64,000 nucleotides of DNA from Isoetes taiwanensis (GCA_021234155.1 JAJEKV010000112.1:659423-723422), one strand, 5' to 3'; counted from the first letter of the stretch, positions 40,501 through 53,908 are shown. The notes: a model not told the origin generated them from the letters alone. Made by a program: numbers and translations.

Positions 40501-43114
40501 CTAAGAGTGCGAGAGTTCACGGGGGTGTTGTGAGCTTGGAGAGAGGGGCTCCAGCACGGACCATCTTCATGTTCGGTGAGTGTTTAGAATGGCTCACGGC
40601 GGTCCCTATTGCGTCAACGAAATTTGCGAAGACCACTGGGATGGGACACGCATAAACTGCTACGGTGTTGATCACAGTGCAAGGCCCTCAAAGACACAAA
40701 GATGCAGCATTACGAGGATGATAGGCTCTTGCACGAAGAATTTTGTGCTTTGCATCTGGAGCATCACATGAAGAATGTGATAGCGGTCCGGATCGAAAGG
40801 GGCAAGAATCTCTATACTCTATATGGGGGCTGGAGATATTAGAGAAGCTAACGTCACTCTTGACAACCATAACTTGTTTGCCCCTGGGCCAAACATTTCC
40901 ATATATGTACCATGGTAGTAGGCTTGCGTTGATCAAGTAAGCTTATTCAAACCATCGCGGAATGCTTCAAGCCAGAAGTTTGTCTTGATGGAGCATAGAT
41001 TATTTGCCAACAAACCACGGCCTTTATTTCAATGGCGTGTTAGGCTGCTTGGAGAATAACTGGATCACCTTACATCGTCGTGGAGGTATGTAAGGAATGT
41101 ATTTGTTTAGTGTGCCTCCTAGAGTTGTGCCTGCTGGGCTGAATTGGTAAGGAGAAAGGCGATATTGGGATGCTCATCGCGATGTCAATCTTGGTAGGCG
41201 AATGGTTGTCCCGGATGAGTGGCGAAGAGAGTTTGGATGATGGGAAAGAATTACTTACAATCTGTACATGTGCAAACCGCTGGCCCTTGGGATGATTTCA
41301 TACGCGTGGTGTGGAGGATTACTTTTTAACGCTATGTAGCTTGTTTTCCAAAATCACTGCTTATGTATATATTTAGGTGTTTCTTGTAGGAGGTCATAAA
41401 AAGGGATTAGAGAAGCTTTGAAGAAGTGGCGGATGGAAATGGAATTTTTCGGCCGGTGTCAATCTTGACAAGCGATTACGATGAAGGCGCGTGCGGTCAC
41501 GCATGTTGGGTATTGATGGCGGTCGAGTGCTTTCATTTTACCCGTGGATGTAGAGTTGCTAGCTAAAGAACAATGATGTCCATTTGTGTGAATGAAGGCC
41601 CAGTCTTGGGAATACCTTCTGTTGCGCGAGGCTTTGCATTGCTTAGACATGGATGACTGAAGGTATAAGCTGAAGCGGTAGCGAGGGTGTTTCGAGGCTA
41701 CATGAATCTCATGAGGCCACCCTCCTGAGGCACTTGAATGGATTGGGCGCCTTGCTTTCGTGATCCTTTTGAACTATGCAAGCTTAGTGTCCACTTTCTT
41801 TGAAGATGCTATTGTATAGTTGTTTTTGCAAGCTAGGTTTGTACATGTGGCTTTCTCATGCATTGCTTTTGTAAGTAAAGACTCGAGGTGATGAGATCCT
41901 CTTTTTGGATGTTACGTTTCAGGTGAGTATAGCATCGGCGTGTGGTGGTACTTCTTTACACTTCCGCGCATAAATTTTATCCATACATTTGTGCACACCT
42001 TTCAACATTGTAATATAAAAGCCATATTTTATTTGCATGCGCTTGGTATGCACATTTCCTTCATGAATTCTTTGTGCCTTCTGTTTTAGTCAACTATTGG
42101 ATTTCGGTTACCTCCTTTGCCGCGTAGCATTTACGGAAGCCTCATGCTTTCACTTTCATGTATTTTCGGCAAAATGGGGAGGGAAATTTTGGGGCGATAT
42201 TCATATGCGTTAGGCATAAGAGGAAGATGGCGTTATGTTGGTTTTTAGTTACTGTTGTATTCTTTCTGATCGTATACTCGACATATAGGGGCATATTAAT
42301 TTACATGGAGTGCAGTGTAATTTCCACGAGCCTTCGCCAGCATATTCTCACGGATCATACCCACTCATCTAATGAATGAAAAAACATCAACACATAGGCA
42401 TTAACACATAGACAGAAAAGGAAACAAAATAAGCATTCTTGAAAATATTGTAATATCGTTTGGCTCTAAACATTATAGACTAGGATAAGATCCTTACAAC
42501 AAGATAAAAATTCATCTAAAGCAAAGAAGTTGAGATTTCATAAGTTATAAGTTATGCTTATTTGGTAGGATTTTCACTTTTTCTAAAACCTTTATGGCAG
42601 AAGATTCCTTTCGGGTTTAGGTGATTCTGATACTACTACTACTTAGATAGGTCTCACTTTCATCTATAAAAGATTTATTAAGAGCACTTTCACAGTAGCA
42701 AATTTGTAAAGTATTCATGAACCAAATAGAGACACGGCGAGTTTGGCTGTCAGAAAATAGATCCCATGGCTATTTGGGCGGTTGCACAAAACGACTCCAG
42801 CGGCTTGGCGTCAGGCAAGTTTTCTTAGGTGACATGTGAAAATCCCTAAAGAGTACTTTTTATCGAAAGCAAAAATATTGTGCCATACCATGTTTCTGGA
42901 GGAATATTTGCGAAGACTTGGAGTGGTATATCCTATTGGAAACGCTATTTATCTAATTGAATTTTATTTCAACCTTTATTTATACTTTTCGGGGATTATG
43001 TTGTACAACGTGGAGCCGACCTGTCAACTTTTTTAGCCACGTCATAATTTTTCGTTCCTGAACGCAACGGTCATTTTTATTTATGAAGGCGGGGAAAGCT
43101 TGTGAGCTACGGCC
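37521..43114. other. Anonymous DNA upstream of the ZRANB3-like gene
   Basis: No supported gene. Short frames such as 39736-40059 (-, 107 aa), 40086-40343 (-, 85 aa) and 42158-42379 (+, 73 aa, with one hydrophobic segment) show no family motif. A GC-richer patch at 40218-40250 holds a CCGGCCAG inverted pair. The last 300 bases contain the unmapped promoter and 5' UTR of the gene starting at 43115; I could not assign a TATA box with confidence. Confidence 0.35.
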
Positions 43115-46100
43115 ATGGCCATCACAGATGAGCAGCGTAGGAGGATGGAGGCCAATAGGGCTGCCGCCCTCTCCAGATTGAAGCAACCTTCTTCCTCGCA
43201 CAATCAAACCTTACCTACAAGCTTCCCAGATTTCAATCCCCCGGTAGAATTGATCTTGGAGCTTTCATCTCCCCATTACTTTGCCATAACTCTAGCTTTT
43301 GGATATGGCATTGCTCAATTTCATCAATTACCCTCACTTTTCTCTTTTCTTTCATCCAAGGTAAAGCAAACGAGACTCTAAATTTTATTTGTGAGGAAAT
43401 GCTTATGCTTTCTTATTAGCAGGTCTCACCATCGCACTGGATCCAGTTCAAGGCTTCAGAATGTGTGCTGCAAATTCCTGTTTACAAATTGGTTGCATAT
43501 GCGTCTGTAGTTAATGTTCTCAAAGCTATTCGAGGAGTACAGATCCAGCATGTTCCTCAGAGTACAAGGAAAGCGCTTGCCAATGTTCCTCAGTTCAAAA
43601 GCGACAATGAGTGGATTCCATTTCACCCGAGGCACGTATCTAATTCAGCTGTAGAGGAACTTCTGTGCAACTTGCCCCCAAGGCTCAAACAGAGTTTGCT
43701 GCCATTCCAATGGGAAGGTGTACGTTATGCTTTACGGAGGGGAGGTAGAGTCCTCCTTGCCGATGAAATGGGCGTTGGAAAGACTATTCAGGTTAGTTGA
43801 TGTTTGGCAATTAGCAATGTGCCTATCTATTCATTACCTCATTTGGTAGAAATCCCTTGGCAATGTTGATAACAGGCAATAGCTGTTGCTGCATGTTATA
43901 TGAAGGAGGGATCTCTGTTAGTTGTTTGTCCAGCTAGCCTACGCCTGGTTTGGGCTGAAGAACTTGAAAGATGGCTTACATTTCTTTCTCCTAGAGACAT
44001 CCATATTGGTAAGCTCTTCAGCTCCTTTGTTCCATTCTCTCCTAGAGTCATTCAGCAAACACAAGAAAGGATGGTTGAGATGGAAAAAAGATGTAGTTAT
44101 AACAGTTACTAGAGACCTCCTGATAGGTCTAGAAATGATTTGAAGAATGTGCACTGGTGCAGTAATTTTTGTAAATTTATCTTGATATCCTGAATTTTGA
44201 ATGTATTGCACCAACAGTTTTGAGGTATAGCTAGTGTCTTCATGTAATTTAGCCTTGAAAGCCCCCACAATTGTCAAAGTGAGATTGATAATTGATGATA
44301 CTTTGGGAAGGATGGAAGAAATACGTTTAAACTTATTTATTAGGCATGGACGTTATCTGCAGTCTTATTGTCATTTTCATGTGATGTGACTTCACTGATC
44401 TTGGAAGATGCTTCCGATTGTACATCCCTATTTTATGATCTCCTGTTTGAAAGGTTTCTGCTTTTACAGTATTTGGACGAAGAAATGAGTTGGCAGGTTC
44501 AGAAACACCAAAGGTTTTGGTGATTTCCTACACGATGTTAAATCGCCTTCGAGATGATATTCTGTCTAGGAGCTGGGAAATTGTGATTGTGGATGAATCT
44601 CATACTCTTAGATGTTCAAGACGTCCTCAAGAATGTGAAGAGGTATGATCAGCAAGGGACTTGTAGCCTTTTTATCCATCTAGCTAAGTTTACTCTCAGT
44701 GCATGTCATTGTAGAAAATCCTAAGCACATATAAGCTCGACTTTTGAAATTTCATTCGTTTTTTAAATCTTTCACATACCTACCTAATTTACTACTTTTT
44801 ACTCTCAAGCCAGACCATGAGTGTGCTTGCAGTGGCCGAAAAGTCTAAGCGAACTATTCTTCTCTCTGGCACACCGTCACTATCGAGGTTTATAAATACT
44901 TTGCTCTGTCCAGCATCTTTTCTAAATTCTTCTCTTCACATCGTTATACAAAATCTGAAACTAGCCTTTTCCATTTTGCAGGCCATTCGACATATTTAAC
45001 CAGATAAATTGCTTGTGGTAAGTTCGCAAATTGGTGGTGAAAAGCAATCTTCTTCTCCTTGAACGTTAATTCTAATAAACTCATTATTCTTTTGAAATGC
45101 TTGGTCACATTTTTCCTAACATTTTTGTGTTGCATCTGCTTTAACTTTATAGGCCCGGACTCCTGGGAAGACATAAGTATGAGTTTGCACGTGGCTATTG
45201 CTGTTCTCAAGAACATCCCAATCAGTATATGAAGCAAAAGGTAAATAAAGGTCATACAACTTTGTCTTTCCTTTCTTTGATGGACAGTTGTGAAATAGAT
45301 ACGTTCCTTTCTTTTTTATCTAGTGTGTGCGCTTGCCTTTTACCTTTACGTATTTGATATTTGCAGGACTATTCCAAAGGAACTCGTCTACAAGAGTTGA
45401 ATGTGCTTCTTAAGGAGACAGTTATGGTTGGTGCATTACGTGTTTGGAATGTTTAGTTTTAAGCTTCATTTCTTGAAAGGACTTAACATTAAGTATCTTC
45501 CTTATTTAGATTCGACGATTGAAAAGGGATGTGCTAAGTGAACTTCCACCCAAGCGAAGACAGGTGCTGAGATTAGAACTTACTGCAACAGACATTCTCA
45601 GAGCAAAGGCTGCCTGTGATTCAGGAATTCCTAGTGGGGCACCTGACGATTCAATAGAACTTTGCAAGTGTGGCTTTACAAAAAAAGGGACTTGTGACTG
45701 CGAAGATTCATCAGAGGATGAAGTTGGAAAGGAGGACAAACATGCAGGTTAGTGTTCTCCAAATAGATGAACAGAGAACGGAGCATAAATTATGCTTTTA
45801 TGTGCATGAAACTAACATCAGTAACACAATAGCTGCTGTATGTTTGCACCAAAACAGATCGCAGCGGGAAACTAGGGAGCATGACATTAAACATTTCATT
45901 CACCATGATGAGTTCATTTTCCTGATTTACAGGGCAGGAAAGGTGTTTGCCATCAAATCTTGACACACAAGAGATTGGATGTGCAAAAATCAGAAGCATA
46001 GAAGAATGGCTCATAAACAATCCAGTTCTTGCAGAAGGGAATAATGATGATAGTGGGGCTGAGACAAGTGCTTCAGTTCAGAAGATGGTCATATTTGCTC

Positions 46101-48900
46101 ATCATCATCGTGTCCTAAACAGCCTTCAGGTTCGAATCCAGAGATTTGTCATTTTTAATTGATAGCTTAACAGGTTTCTTTCCTGCTTTCTAATATCATT
46201 ATTATGCACAATATAATCAGGAAATTGTACATAGTAGGAGAGTGCAGTATATCCGTATTGATGGCCATACTGATGCTAAGGATCGGCAGAAAGCAATTGA
46301 GCTTTTCCAAAACAAAGACGAAGTAAGTCTGAATATTTAGAGAGAACACCTTTATAAATTCCTATAAGATTTTTGGTGTGTTAGGTCAGAGTGGCAATAG
46401 TGGGGATTACCGCAGGAGGTGTTGGGCTCAATTTATGTGCTGCCCAAACAGTTGTGTTTGCTGAGTTGCCAAAGTCAGCATCAGAGCTAGTTCAGGTTAG
46501 TTATCTTTTGTATTTGTTAGATTCCATGCCCGTATGGGTGCCATTCACAAGGACATCTTTATTACTTCATGTCTTCTACTTAGTGAAGCATGCCTTTTTT
46601 ATATAGGCTGAAGATAGAGCGCATCGTCGTGGTCAGCAGAATTCCGTGAACATATACATCTTCTGTGCTAAGGTAAACATTGTTGAGAATGTGGCATTCT
46701 GTCATCTCAGGTTCCTATTAACCCGTGCATTCAACAACCTTGATCTTCTGGTAAAGAACACTGACACCCGATCCTTTGCAGGACACCAGCGACGAAATGC
46801 ACTGGCAGTCGCTAAGCAAAAGCCTAGAGAGGATATCTACTATGACAAACGGTCTAAAAAATGCCCTCCTTGGAATTGAAGTAGGAATTATCCACATTGC
46901 ATAGCTCTTTCTTTATCTTTGTACAATATAAATAGTGCCTTGAGAAATGCAAAACCTGAACAGGTACACTCTCTGGTGGATCACTCCAGCAATGGACATA
47001 TTCAGACCCCTAACTGCATACAAACTGATACTCCTGTCATTGCTGAAGCAGCCAAGGAGGGAGTGTCAACATTTGACCTTGAAAGAGATTCTGTGGGCAA
47101 AGTTTGTGCAGATCAATCTGGAGGTGCTCACACTTTATGTGATCAGGAGGAGAATTATACCCCAAATGAGACAGCAAGATTGGCTTCTGATTTATCCAAT
47201 GGACAGCCAGTTGAGTCTAAGTGGGTTCCAGTAGAGTCCTTGAAGTTTGAGGTAATCATTTAACAATTGAAAATGACCTTTGTAAAATGTATGGAATATA
47301 AAGGGACTGTTAATGGTACAGATGAGCTTAAACACTGGGCGAGTTCATCTTTACTCAAAAGAGGGACCTGTGGAAGTTATGCTGCAAGAAAATTTCCGGC
47401 CTGAAGATCTGGATTACCTCCAAGAGGGTGGTTTATTGGAGTCAGGAACATTACCAGAGTTTCTGGTAAGAAGCCCTAGTCATAGAGAAGCAGTTTTATC
47501 TTTCGTCAGGGAGTGGCAAATGCTTCGTCCAGTCTTCCGGAAACGACTTGCAGGGAGACCTGTTAGGCTACCTCTTTCACGGGAATTAGCGTGCATACAG
47601 GATGTTTTTGGGTGTGAGCCTGGGGTAACTATAACTATGCTATTATTATTCTGCCACCATTCACCTACAAGTTGGGTGTGATATAACATTATTTCGTCAA
47701 ATTTATGTAGGGTCTCGTAAGAGGTGGAAGTAAGCGCCGTACTAGGCCTCAAGAAGAATCAACCTTCCCTTTGCCACAAGGAGCATCATTCCATCAAGTT
47801 TCTTGGAACCAAGGAAAGAAGAGAAGATGTTGTTTACAAGCTTGGACTTTGGATGGAACACCCTTGTGTAAACTATGTCATAGTCCATGCTTGTAAGTTT
47901 CAGCGGCCATATGGTACATTTCCGTATGAGTTTTATTAATTTCTTTGAGTTTGTCCCATAGAGCACTCAGATCAAAAAGCCCACAATCATGGAAAGATCT
48001 TTTTTGCTGTTCTGGTTGCTTCGAAGAACATAAGTTGAAAACCAGTCAACACTTTTTACGTCTGGTTAGTAACTCTCTATCTGGAAAGTGCACATTTAAG
48101 TTATTGAAGTATCTAAAGAATGAATGAATTGATTTTTATCATCTATTATGCAGGAATTGTTCGAACTTGAACGAGGTGTTTGTACAAACTGCAACTTAGA
48201 CTGCCACGCACTTGTTGAATGCATTCAAAAACTGCCCCTTTTAGAACGCAGCACTTATATAGCTGAGAAGGCACCATTTTTCATGAAGCAAATGTACGTT
48301 GCACATTCCTTTTTTGTTCTGATGCTCTTGATTTGTTTTCAGCAGCATTACTGTTTATTTGTACCAATGCAGGATTGAAAGGCTTGCACTTGATCCGATT
48401 GAAGGTAACGCATGGCATGCAGATCACATTGTTCCTGTCGCAGATGGTGGTGGTAAGTTAATTGCTTTGTGATAAATTCAAAAATGTTCCCCTTGTAAAT
48501 ACGACCTTCCTTAACAGGGGAATGCAATCTTGAAAATATGAGAACACTGTGTGTAGCATGCCATGTTAAAGTTACCTCTGAACAACAGAGACGCAGGCGT
48601 TCCTTAACTTTGAAAGCTAGGCATGCCCTAAATATTGCAGTTGAGAAGCTCATGGAAAGACATAAACAGGGGAATGCAGAATCTCCAAAGGTATCTTCTA
48701 TTTGAAGAGTAAATGTTCTTTAGGTGCTGGAAACTAAGCCTGGATATTTATCATTGCAGTGGACATCTCTCGAGAATGAGGATGTAGATGCTAATGAAAT
48801 TGAAGATGATAAAGAGCTTCTTGGAATTGAAGTTAACGGGAGTGCTTACTCAAAACCAGCAACAACTTACTCCAATCCTTGTGCAGTTTTCGCTGGGTGA
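43115..48900 (+). CDS. ZRANB3: ZRANB3-like SNF2 annealing helicase with HNH nuclease domain
   Basis: Plant homologue of ZRANB3/SMARCAL1-type SNF2 ATPases, which reanneal DNA and remodel stalled replication forks in the nucleus. I join 22 exons with consistent phase and GT/AG borders: 43115-43360, 43423-43791, 43876-44008, 44470-44642, 44814-44887, 44982-45017, 45153-45240, 45367-45426, 45510-45747, 45933-46129, 46221-46322, 46385-46495, 46607-46672, 46782-46880, 46964-47251, 47322-47624, 47711-47892, 47962-48064, 48154-48293, 48373-48452, 48518-48690, 48760-48900. The product is about 1133 aa. Visible motifs are DEMGVGKTIQ (Walker A, about 196-205), VDESHTL (about 290-296), LLSGTPSLSR (about 323-332), ITAGGVGLNL (about 580-589) and AEDRAHRRGQ (about 610-619). 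Near the C-terminus lies an HNH domain with CTNCNLDC, WHADHIVPV and TLCVACH (about 965-1045). A Cys-rich acidic insert, CKCGFTKKGTCDCE, sits between the two ATPase lobes. The start follows CGGCC and gives MAITDEQRRRMEANR, as in the family. No frame breaks are seen, so it looks functional. Exon 1 and the 47624 border are the least certain. Confidence 0.93.
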
Positions 48901-49534
48901 TTCCCTAATATTTGCAGCTTCACTGGGGGAATGAGTTTTGTGAGTGTGTAACAATCTCTAGGTCCAATAGTTCATCCTTCATGAACTATTATGTACACGA
49001 GCTAAGTAATTTATGGAAGCCTTGTATTAATAATTACAAAACATACAGATGTATGTACGCATCAAGTTAACAAAGTCACAACTATGGATGCTGAAGGTTT
49101 ACTGAGCAATCTTTCTGTTTGGGATACACAGGGCATATCATACAAGCATTTTGTACAACAGTGCCAACAACGGAAATACTTTCTGTAATCTTCTGATAGG
49201 TCTTTTTCGATAATCAGAGGCCTATGGAACTGTTCCGCCTGTAAAGTAAAAGTAACAATTGTGAACTCTTCATTATATGTGATGTAATATCAATATTTCT
49301 GTAACATTATGTGAAACAGTCCAGGATGATGCAAACATCAGCGGATCAACCAAAATAGCATGCAAACATCAATTCATCAGTGTTTGCTATCCTCAGCCTA
49401 ATAGTTAAATGTAGAACCTGTTCGCCATTGTTACAGGCTCTTTATCATTCCATGTATCCCACCAGATGGAAATGGAGTGCTAGGAAAATCTTTGTCCATG
49501 TAAGAACCAGATAAATGCAACATACCATAAGACT
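48901..49534. other. Convergent intergenic region
   Basis: About 630 bp separate the stop codons of the ZRANB3-like gene (+) and the ASCC1-like gene (-). It must hold both 3' UTRs and polyadenylation sites. It is AT-rich with several AATAAT/TTATTA-like words, none decisive. Confidence 0.5.
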
Positions 49535-52500
49535 TCACTTCTCAGACTTGGGAAATGGAATGGAGCTGCAGCACTGATAATATCCATTGGTATCATACTT
49601 AAAACGTTGAGATAGGTGAGCCTCCAGTATCTGATACTCTCCCCAATTCTGCAATCCATACTTCTCAACAAGCTCCGTCGCATCAAAACTCTTATTTTTG
49701 AACTTACTCTTTCTGTAACAAATATCTAGACCCATTAAAGCAAGGCATCCAAAAATTGACAAGATTTACTTTACCCACTTTGACCGATGGCTTGAATTCA
49801 TGATTGTTGCATGTAACTGCAAAAGAAGACGCATATGAGACAATTCTCCTTCGAAACAAAAAACCTAGCATCAGAAAAACCAGCATGGTCACCTTCAACT
49901 GTTTGCAATGTTTCCGATCCTTCACAAGCACCAGTCCAGCCTCAACAAAGGCATTGATTATAACATCTGATATCGTTAAGGTAACCATACTATAGAGCAA
50001 GGATATTGCAGAGAATAATATGCAATTTCAGAATACAACAAGCTTGCAATAGCCGATCTCCTTGGTCTTCCACCCTTGCATAAAGAACACGAGCTTTGGC
50101 AGGCAGTCCTTTCATGCATTCCTAGATAGAAGATCAGCACCCAATATAAACTTGGAAAAGCATTAAGTACTGAAAAATTGGACCTACCAAACCCTTGAGA
50201 GTTATCATAACTGGTCTTCCTTCTAACACGTCAAATACTCGAGGCAGAGTTTGCTGATCCACATGATAAATTGGAGTCAATTTCAGGTTTGTCACAATGG
50301 AAATGTATTTTCAAAAATGCTACCTCTAAAACCTTCCCAGCAGCATTCACACGTTCTTCATTCCATAATTTGAGCATAAGAACCGTAAGATGAAATGTTG
50401 AAGGTTTTATGAATATGGACTTCTCAATTCCAAATCCTGAACCATTTCCAGATAAGAAAACAGGATTCACAAATTGAGTTGTGGAATTTCATACAACTTT
50501 ACAATTTTTGTGTACGGATGTGCTTAGATAAGACTCGCAAAATTGCAAGCTCTGGAACTGGATACAGGCTTACCTTTCTTGTTAAGTGTGCGCTTTGTTA
50601 CTTCACTCTCATCTTGAAAATTATTCATGAAGCTACTTTTTAAAATATCTACACCTTCATGCCCCATCGAGCACGCAATGAGGGCATTGTCTCTTGATTC
50701 CTGCCTCTTGTCATGATCCATTGAAGTATCTTCATCTACTTGTTGCTCTTCTACCTGCAGGGGAGATATTGAGCACTCAACAGAAGTTTTATCTTCTACT
50801 GCTAGATGTTTGTCCATATCATCCAAACAGTCATTTATCTCCATATTTTTGTTCTCCACTCCCTGAGCATTCTGGATGTCACTAGTTACTTCTAGCTGCA
50901 TGCAACCTGATTCCATGTTCCCATTAACCTCTCCATCCAGAAAACTTGAAACAGATTTGTCATTTGATATGTCTAACAAAGCCATAACAGATTCCTGAAA
51001 AGCTGTCAGTTGTTCCACCAGCATCGGATGTACAGAAAGTGGCAAAGAAATGAAATGTGTATACTGAAATCGGGGACCATTGACTGCCTGCATCATTGTG
51101 ATAAGAAATCAATAAGATGCGATTAACATGTCCATAGAAAAAATTATAATGAAGACAACCTCATCAATCACTTTATATAATGCCTTCAAGGCTTTTTCCA
51201 GCGAGCCTTCTGTTGTGGCCTGTACCACTGCCGAGTAAAATTAAAGAATTAATACCTATATATGCAGACGAACAATGATATACACCTACCAATAGGAGAA
51301 GCGATAGAAATGCTGGCATCTGTTTCTCTCTCAATATTCTTCACCAGACTGCAAGGCCAAGAGGGAGACATTAAGTAAGCTTGCCAAATGAACTAACTAT
51401 ATCTACTTCAATCCACTAAGTAGTTAAAATGTTGAAACCTCCAGATATTTGAACTCACTTGCTTCTTTTCAAGAGACGCAGTACTCTTTTATCAGCCTGC
51501 AAGAATGTAAATCTTAGCACCCCCTACCAACTGTCCTATACCTTATAGACATGCATATGATTGACCTCAACATAGGTTGAATGTTTTGCTTCGACTTTTG
51601 TATCTGTTGCCATGAGATCACTGCTAATAGACTTTCTTCCAGTTTCGATACACGTGTTGGCAATTGCCTGATCTGAAAATCAAATGCCTGGCAAGTTACG
51701 TTTTTGGTGGAGAAGAAAGTTCAACATTAGTCTCATCCTTAGCAAACCAAATGTCCAGAGTCCTTGGCAGTAGAAGAAGTTTGGTAAAAGGCAACCTCCA
51801 GTTGGAACATTGTCCAAAACGCCCAAAGGAAGCTCTTCATGCAGGTCAAATTTCGCTTCTCCATGTTCCTTACTATGATCCTGACACAATATTAACCGAA
51901 TTTTAAGCTCGTCATTCAAAGCCCAATATGCTTCGTAGATCACCTGTTCCAGTATATCTTGCAGCCTCCCTGCAGCTAGTGTAATGGCGTCATTCGAAGA
52001 ACCTTCCACTACTGAAAGGCCATTCAATTAGAAGCTATTATGCTTGTATTGCAAAAGAGACCTGATTTTAATGATCATTGACTCACCAATAGCTGCACCA
52101 CATTTTGCTTCTTTCTTTGATGGAACAGACAACGTTGTGCCTGTATCCTTCTCTAACTGCATTTTGAACTTCTTCCAGTACCTTCTTTTACTTACGAGCT
52201 AACCAGAAGTTAAACTTTGTCAATTTGGATGTCTAACATTTGAGTCTTTCTAAAGCAGCAAATGATTACCTTTATAAAATTTGAAATGTTACCAATCTCG
52301 ACCTTGCTATTAATCAAAACATTTGTTTCGTTTGAAGTGATAACTGATGCAACAGTTGATTCTTCTGTTCCAGTTGCTTGGCAATATAATTTTCTTGTCT
52401 CGTCTACGGCCAGAAAGGAACACGCAAGCGGAGGAACACCACAGCTAAACAAAGTCAGCATCCTTAAGAGCTCTTGAAATCAATGGCTTTTCTACTCACC

Positions 52501-52738
52501 CATTGGGCACTGCCCTCCTAATCTTGTTTGTGCAACAAACAATCCCTTTTCATCAAGTGCTGCAGCATCAACATACCTGAATTTTTGCACAAAACTTGGT
52601 TGCCCATGAATAATGCTAACAAGTACCTGATCTTGAATTCTGGGAACCCACTACTCCGCAGGCATTAGTGTCATTCTTCCGCTTTCTCTGAGACCGCACT
52701 ATATTCAACGCTGTTTTGAGATCTAAGCCGTAATTCAT
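49535..52738 (-). CDS. ASCC1: ASCC1-like protein with KH segments and 2H-phosphoesterase domain
   Basis: Homologue of activating signal cointegrator 1 complex subunit 1. In animals this subunit acts in the ASCC complex in transcription control and alkylation-damage response; the plant role is inferred. Exons on the minus strand, 5' to 3', are 52198-52087, 52011-51796, 51672-51566, 51496-51459, 51348-51290, 51227-51160, 51087-50574, 50436-50324, 50253-50188, 50121-50040, 49966-49893, 49816-49779 and 49712-49535, all phase-compatible. An exon ending at 52270 and one near 52498-52738 precede them, but their joins do not keep frame by simple rules, so the N-terminus is uncertain (candidate starts at 52738 and 52461). 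KH-like segments are KDTGTTLSVPSKKEAK...VVEGSSNDAITLAAGRLQ and KNIERETDASISIASP...TTEGSLEKALKALYKVIDE. Then come YTHFISLPLSVHP, an acidic linker of roughly 130 residues, and the 2H motifs FHLTV and LHATI (H-x-T each). The C-terminus EAHLSQRFKYDTNGYY matches plant ASCC1. The frame is intact from 52198 to the stop. Confidence 0.88.
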
Positions 52739-52938
52739 ATTCTGGATAATGCTTTGATCTCCCTATGGAAAGTTCCTTATTTTGTTAAGTTCATATCGAA
52801 TTCCTATTCGATATGAAGAATTAGGCCCGAAACACGGTGCTTATATATTTGTGTATATGTTTTTTTACAGTTAGGTTCAAATGTGGACTATGAACATTAA
52901 TGTGGAGGATGGATCAGTACGTGGTGCTGATGTATGAG

Positions 52939-53016
52939 GGCATGCTCATTGGGAGCACATTTACCGGAATGTGATCCCAATGAGCGTACCCGGAATGTGC
53001 TCCCAATGAGCATGCC
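52939..53016. repeat. Perfect 23-bp inverted repeat with internal third copy
   Basis: Bases 52939-52961 are the exact reverse complement of 52994-53016. The 32-base spacer holds a third, slightly changed copy of the right arm (around 52968-52990), so the right arm is also an imperfect direct tandem. The structure could form a strong hairpin. It lies about 200 bp upstream of the most distal start candidate of the ASCC1-like gene. Confidence 0.85.
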
Positions 53017-53908
53017 GCCACAACATTGAAATGGGGAGCCGTCTATTTTTTTTCTTGGTGGAGGTCTGGCGATGGCGCTCTGCAGGTATGGCCCTGGGGC
53101 TGCCCCTTGTGCTCCAACGGCCATGGCACTTGGCATTTCCTGTCGTTGGGTCATTAGGGCATTTGCTTTCTTGGTCGTTGTTTCATTTTATGAAGATTTA
53201 TTTCACGATTCCCTTTTGTTCTTGAGAAAAAGCGGTTGTTTCATGATTTCGGTGTGTTCTTGAGGAAAAGCACGTAGATAGTAGTGATTTTTTATGCTTC
53301 CAAGCAGGTAGATAGGTAGTTTTCTTTTTTTTTATGGTTTCAAACTGTTTTGATGCTTTTTTTCCTTGCATGCAGGTCCAGGATGTTGTTTCGTGCACGC
53401 AGGTGGGGATACAGGTCATGCAAAGATTCACAAAGAATTTTTTATCGCTCCAGCATTGTTTGGGAATTTTTGGCTTGGCAAGTTATTCTTGGACATAAAA
53501 TGCACGTCTGCTTGCTTGTGCTGCAGCGACGAAGGGATACAGAAAGGCCAGGCCGGAAACCTGCAGAAGTAACGTGAAAAAAAAAAAATAGAGAGAAGCT
53601 AATACTACATTTTCATCAGAACAGCCTCCGTTTTTCTTCCCGTATCTCTTTGTTTGTTATCTATTTGCATAAGACTATTGGCCATTTTCGTTGCTTTTGT
53701 TCCTTTTCTGTATACAGAGGTTACTTTATAAGATTTCTGTGTAAAAACTTGTGTTTATTTTGGGAACTAGTTGTAGCCTATAAATGTTTGTATGCGCAGA
53801 ATTGGCTTCCAACTTTCCATTCCGGATTGTAGGGATATGCCACATGGCAGCACGCAATTTATCTTCAGATAAAAAAGGAGACCCCATTTCCATGTCGGTT
53901 TCATCGTT
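53017..53908. other. T-rich intergenic DNA right of the ASCC1-like gene
   Basis: Short frames only. A repeated word, GTTCTTGAG-AAAAGC, occurs near 53217 and 53254. An A run is at 53577-53589. No gene was recognised. Confidence 0.4.

Noticed and set aside
50694-50885. Plus-strand frame inside the ASCC1-like gene
   Set aside because: Shadow of the large minus-strand exon 50574-51087.
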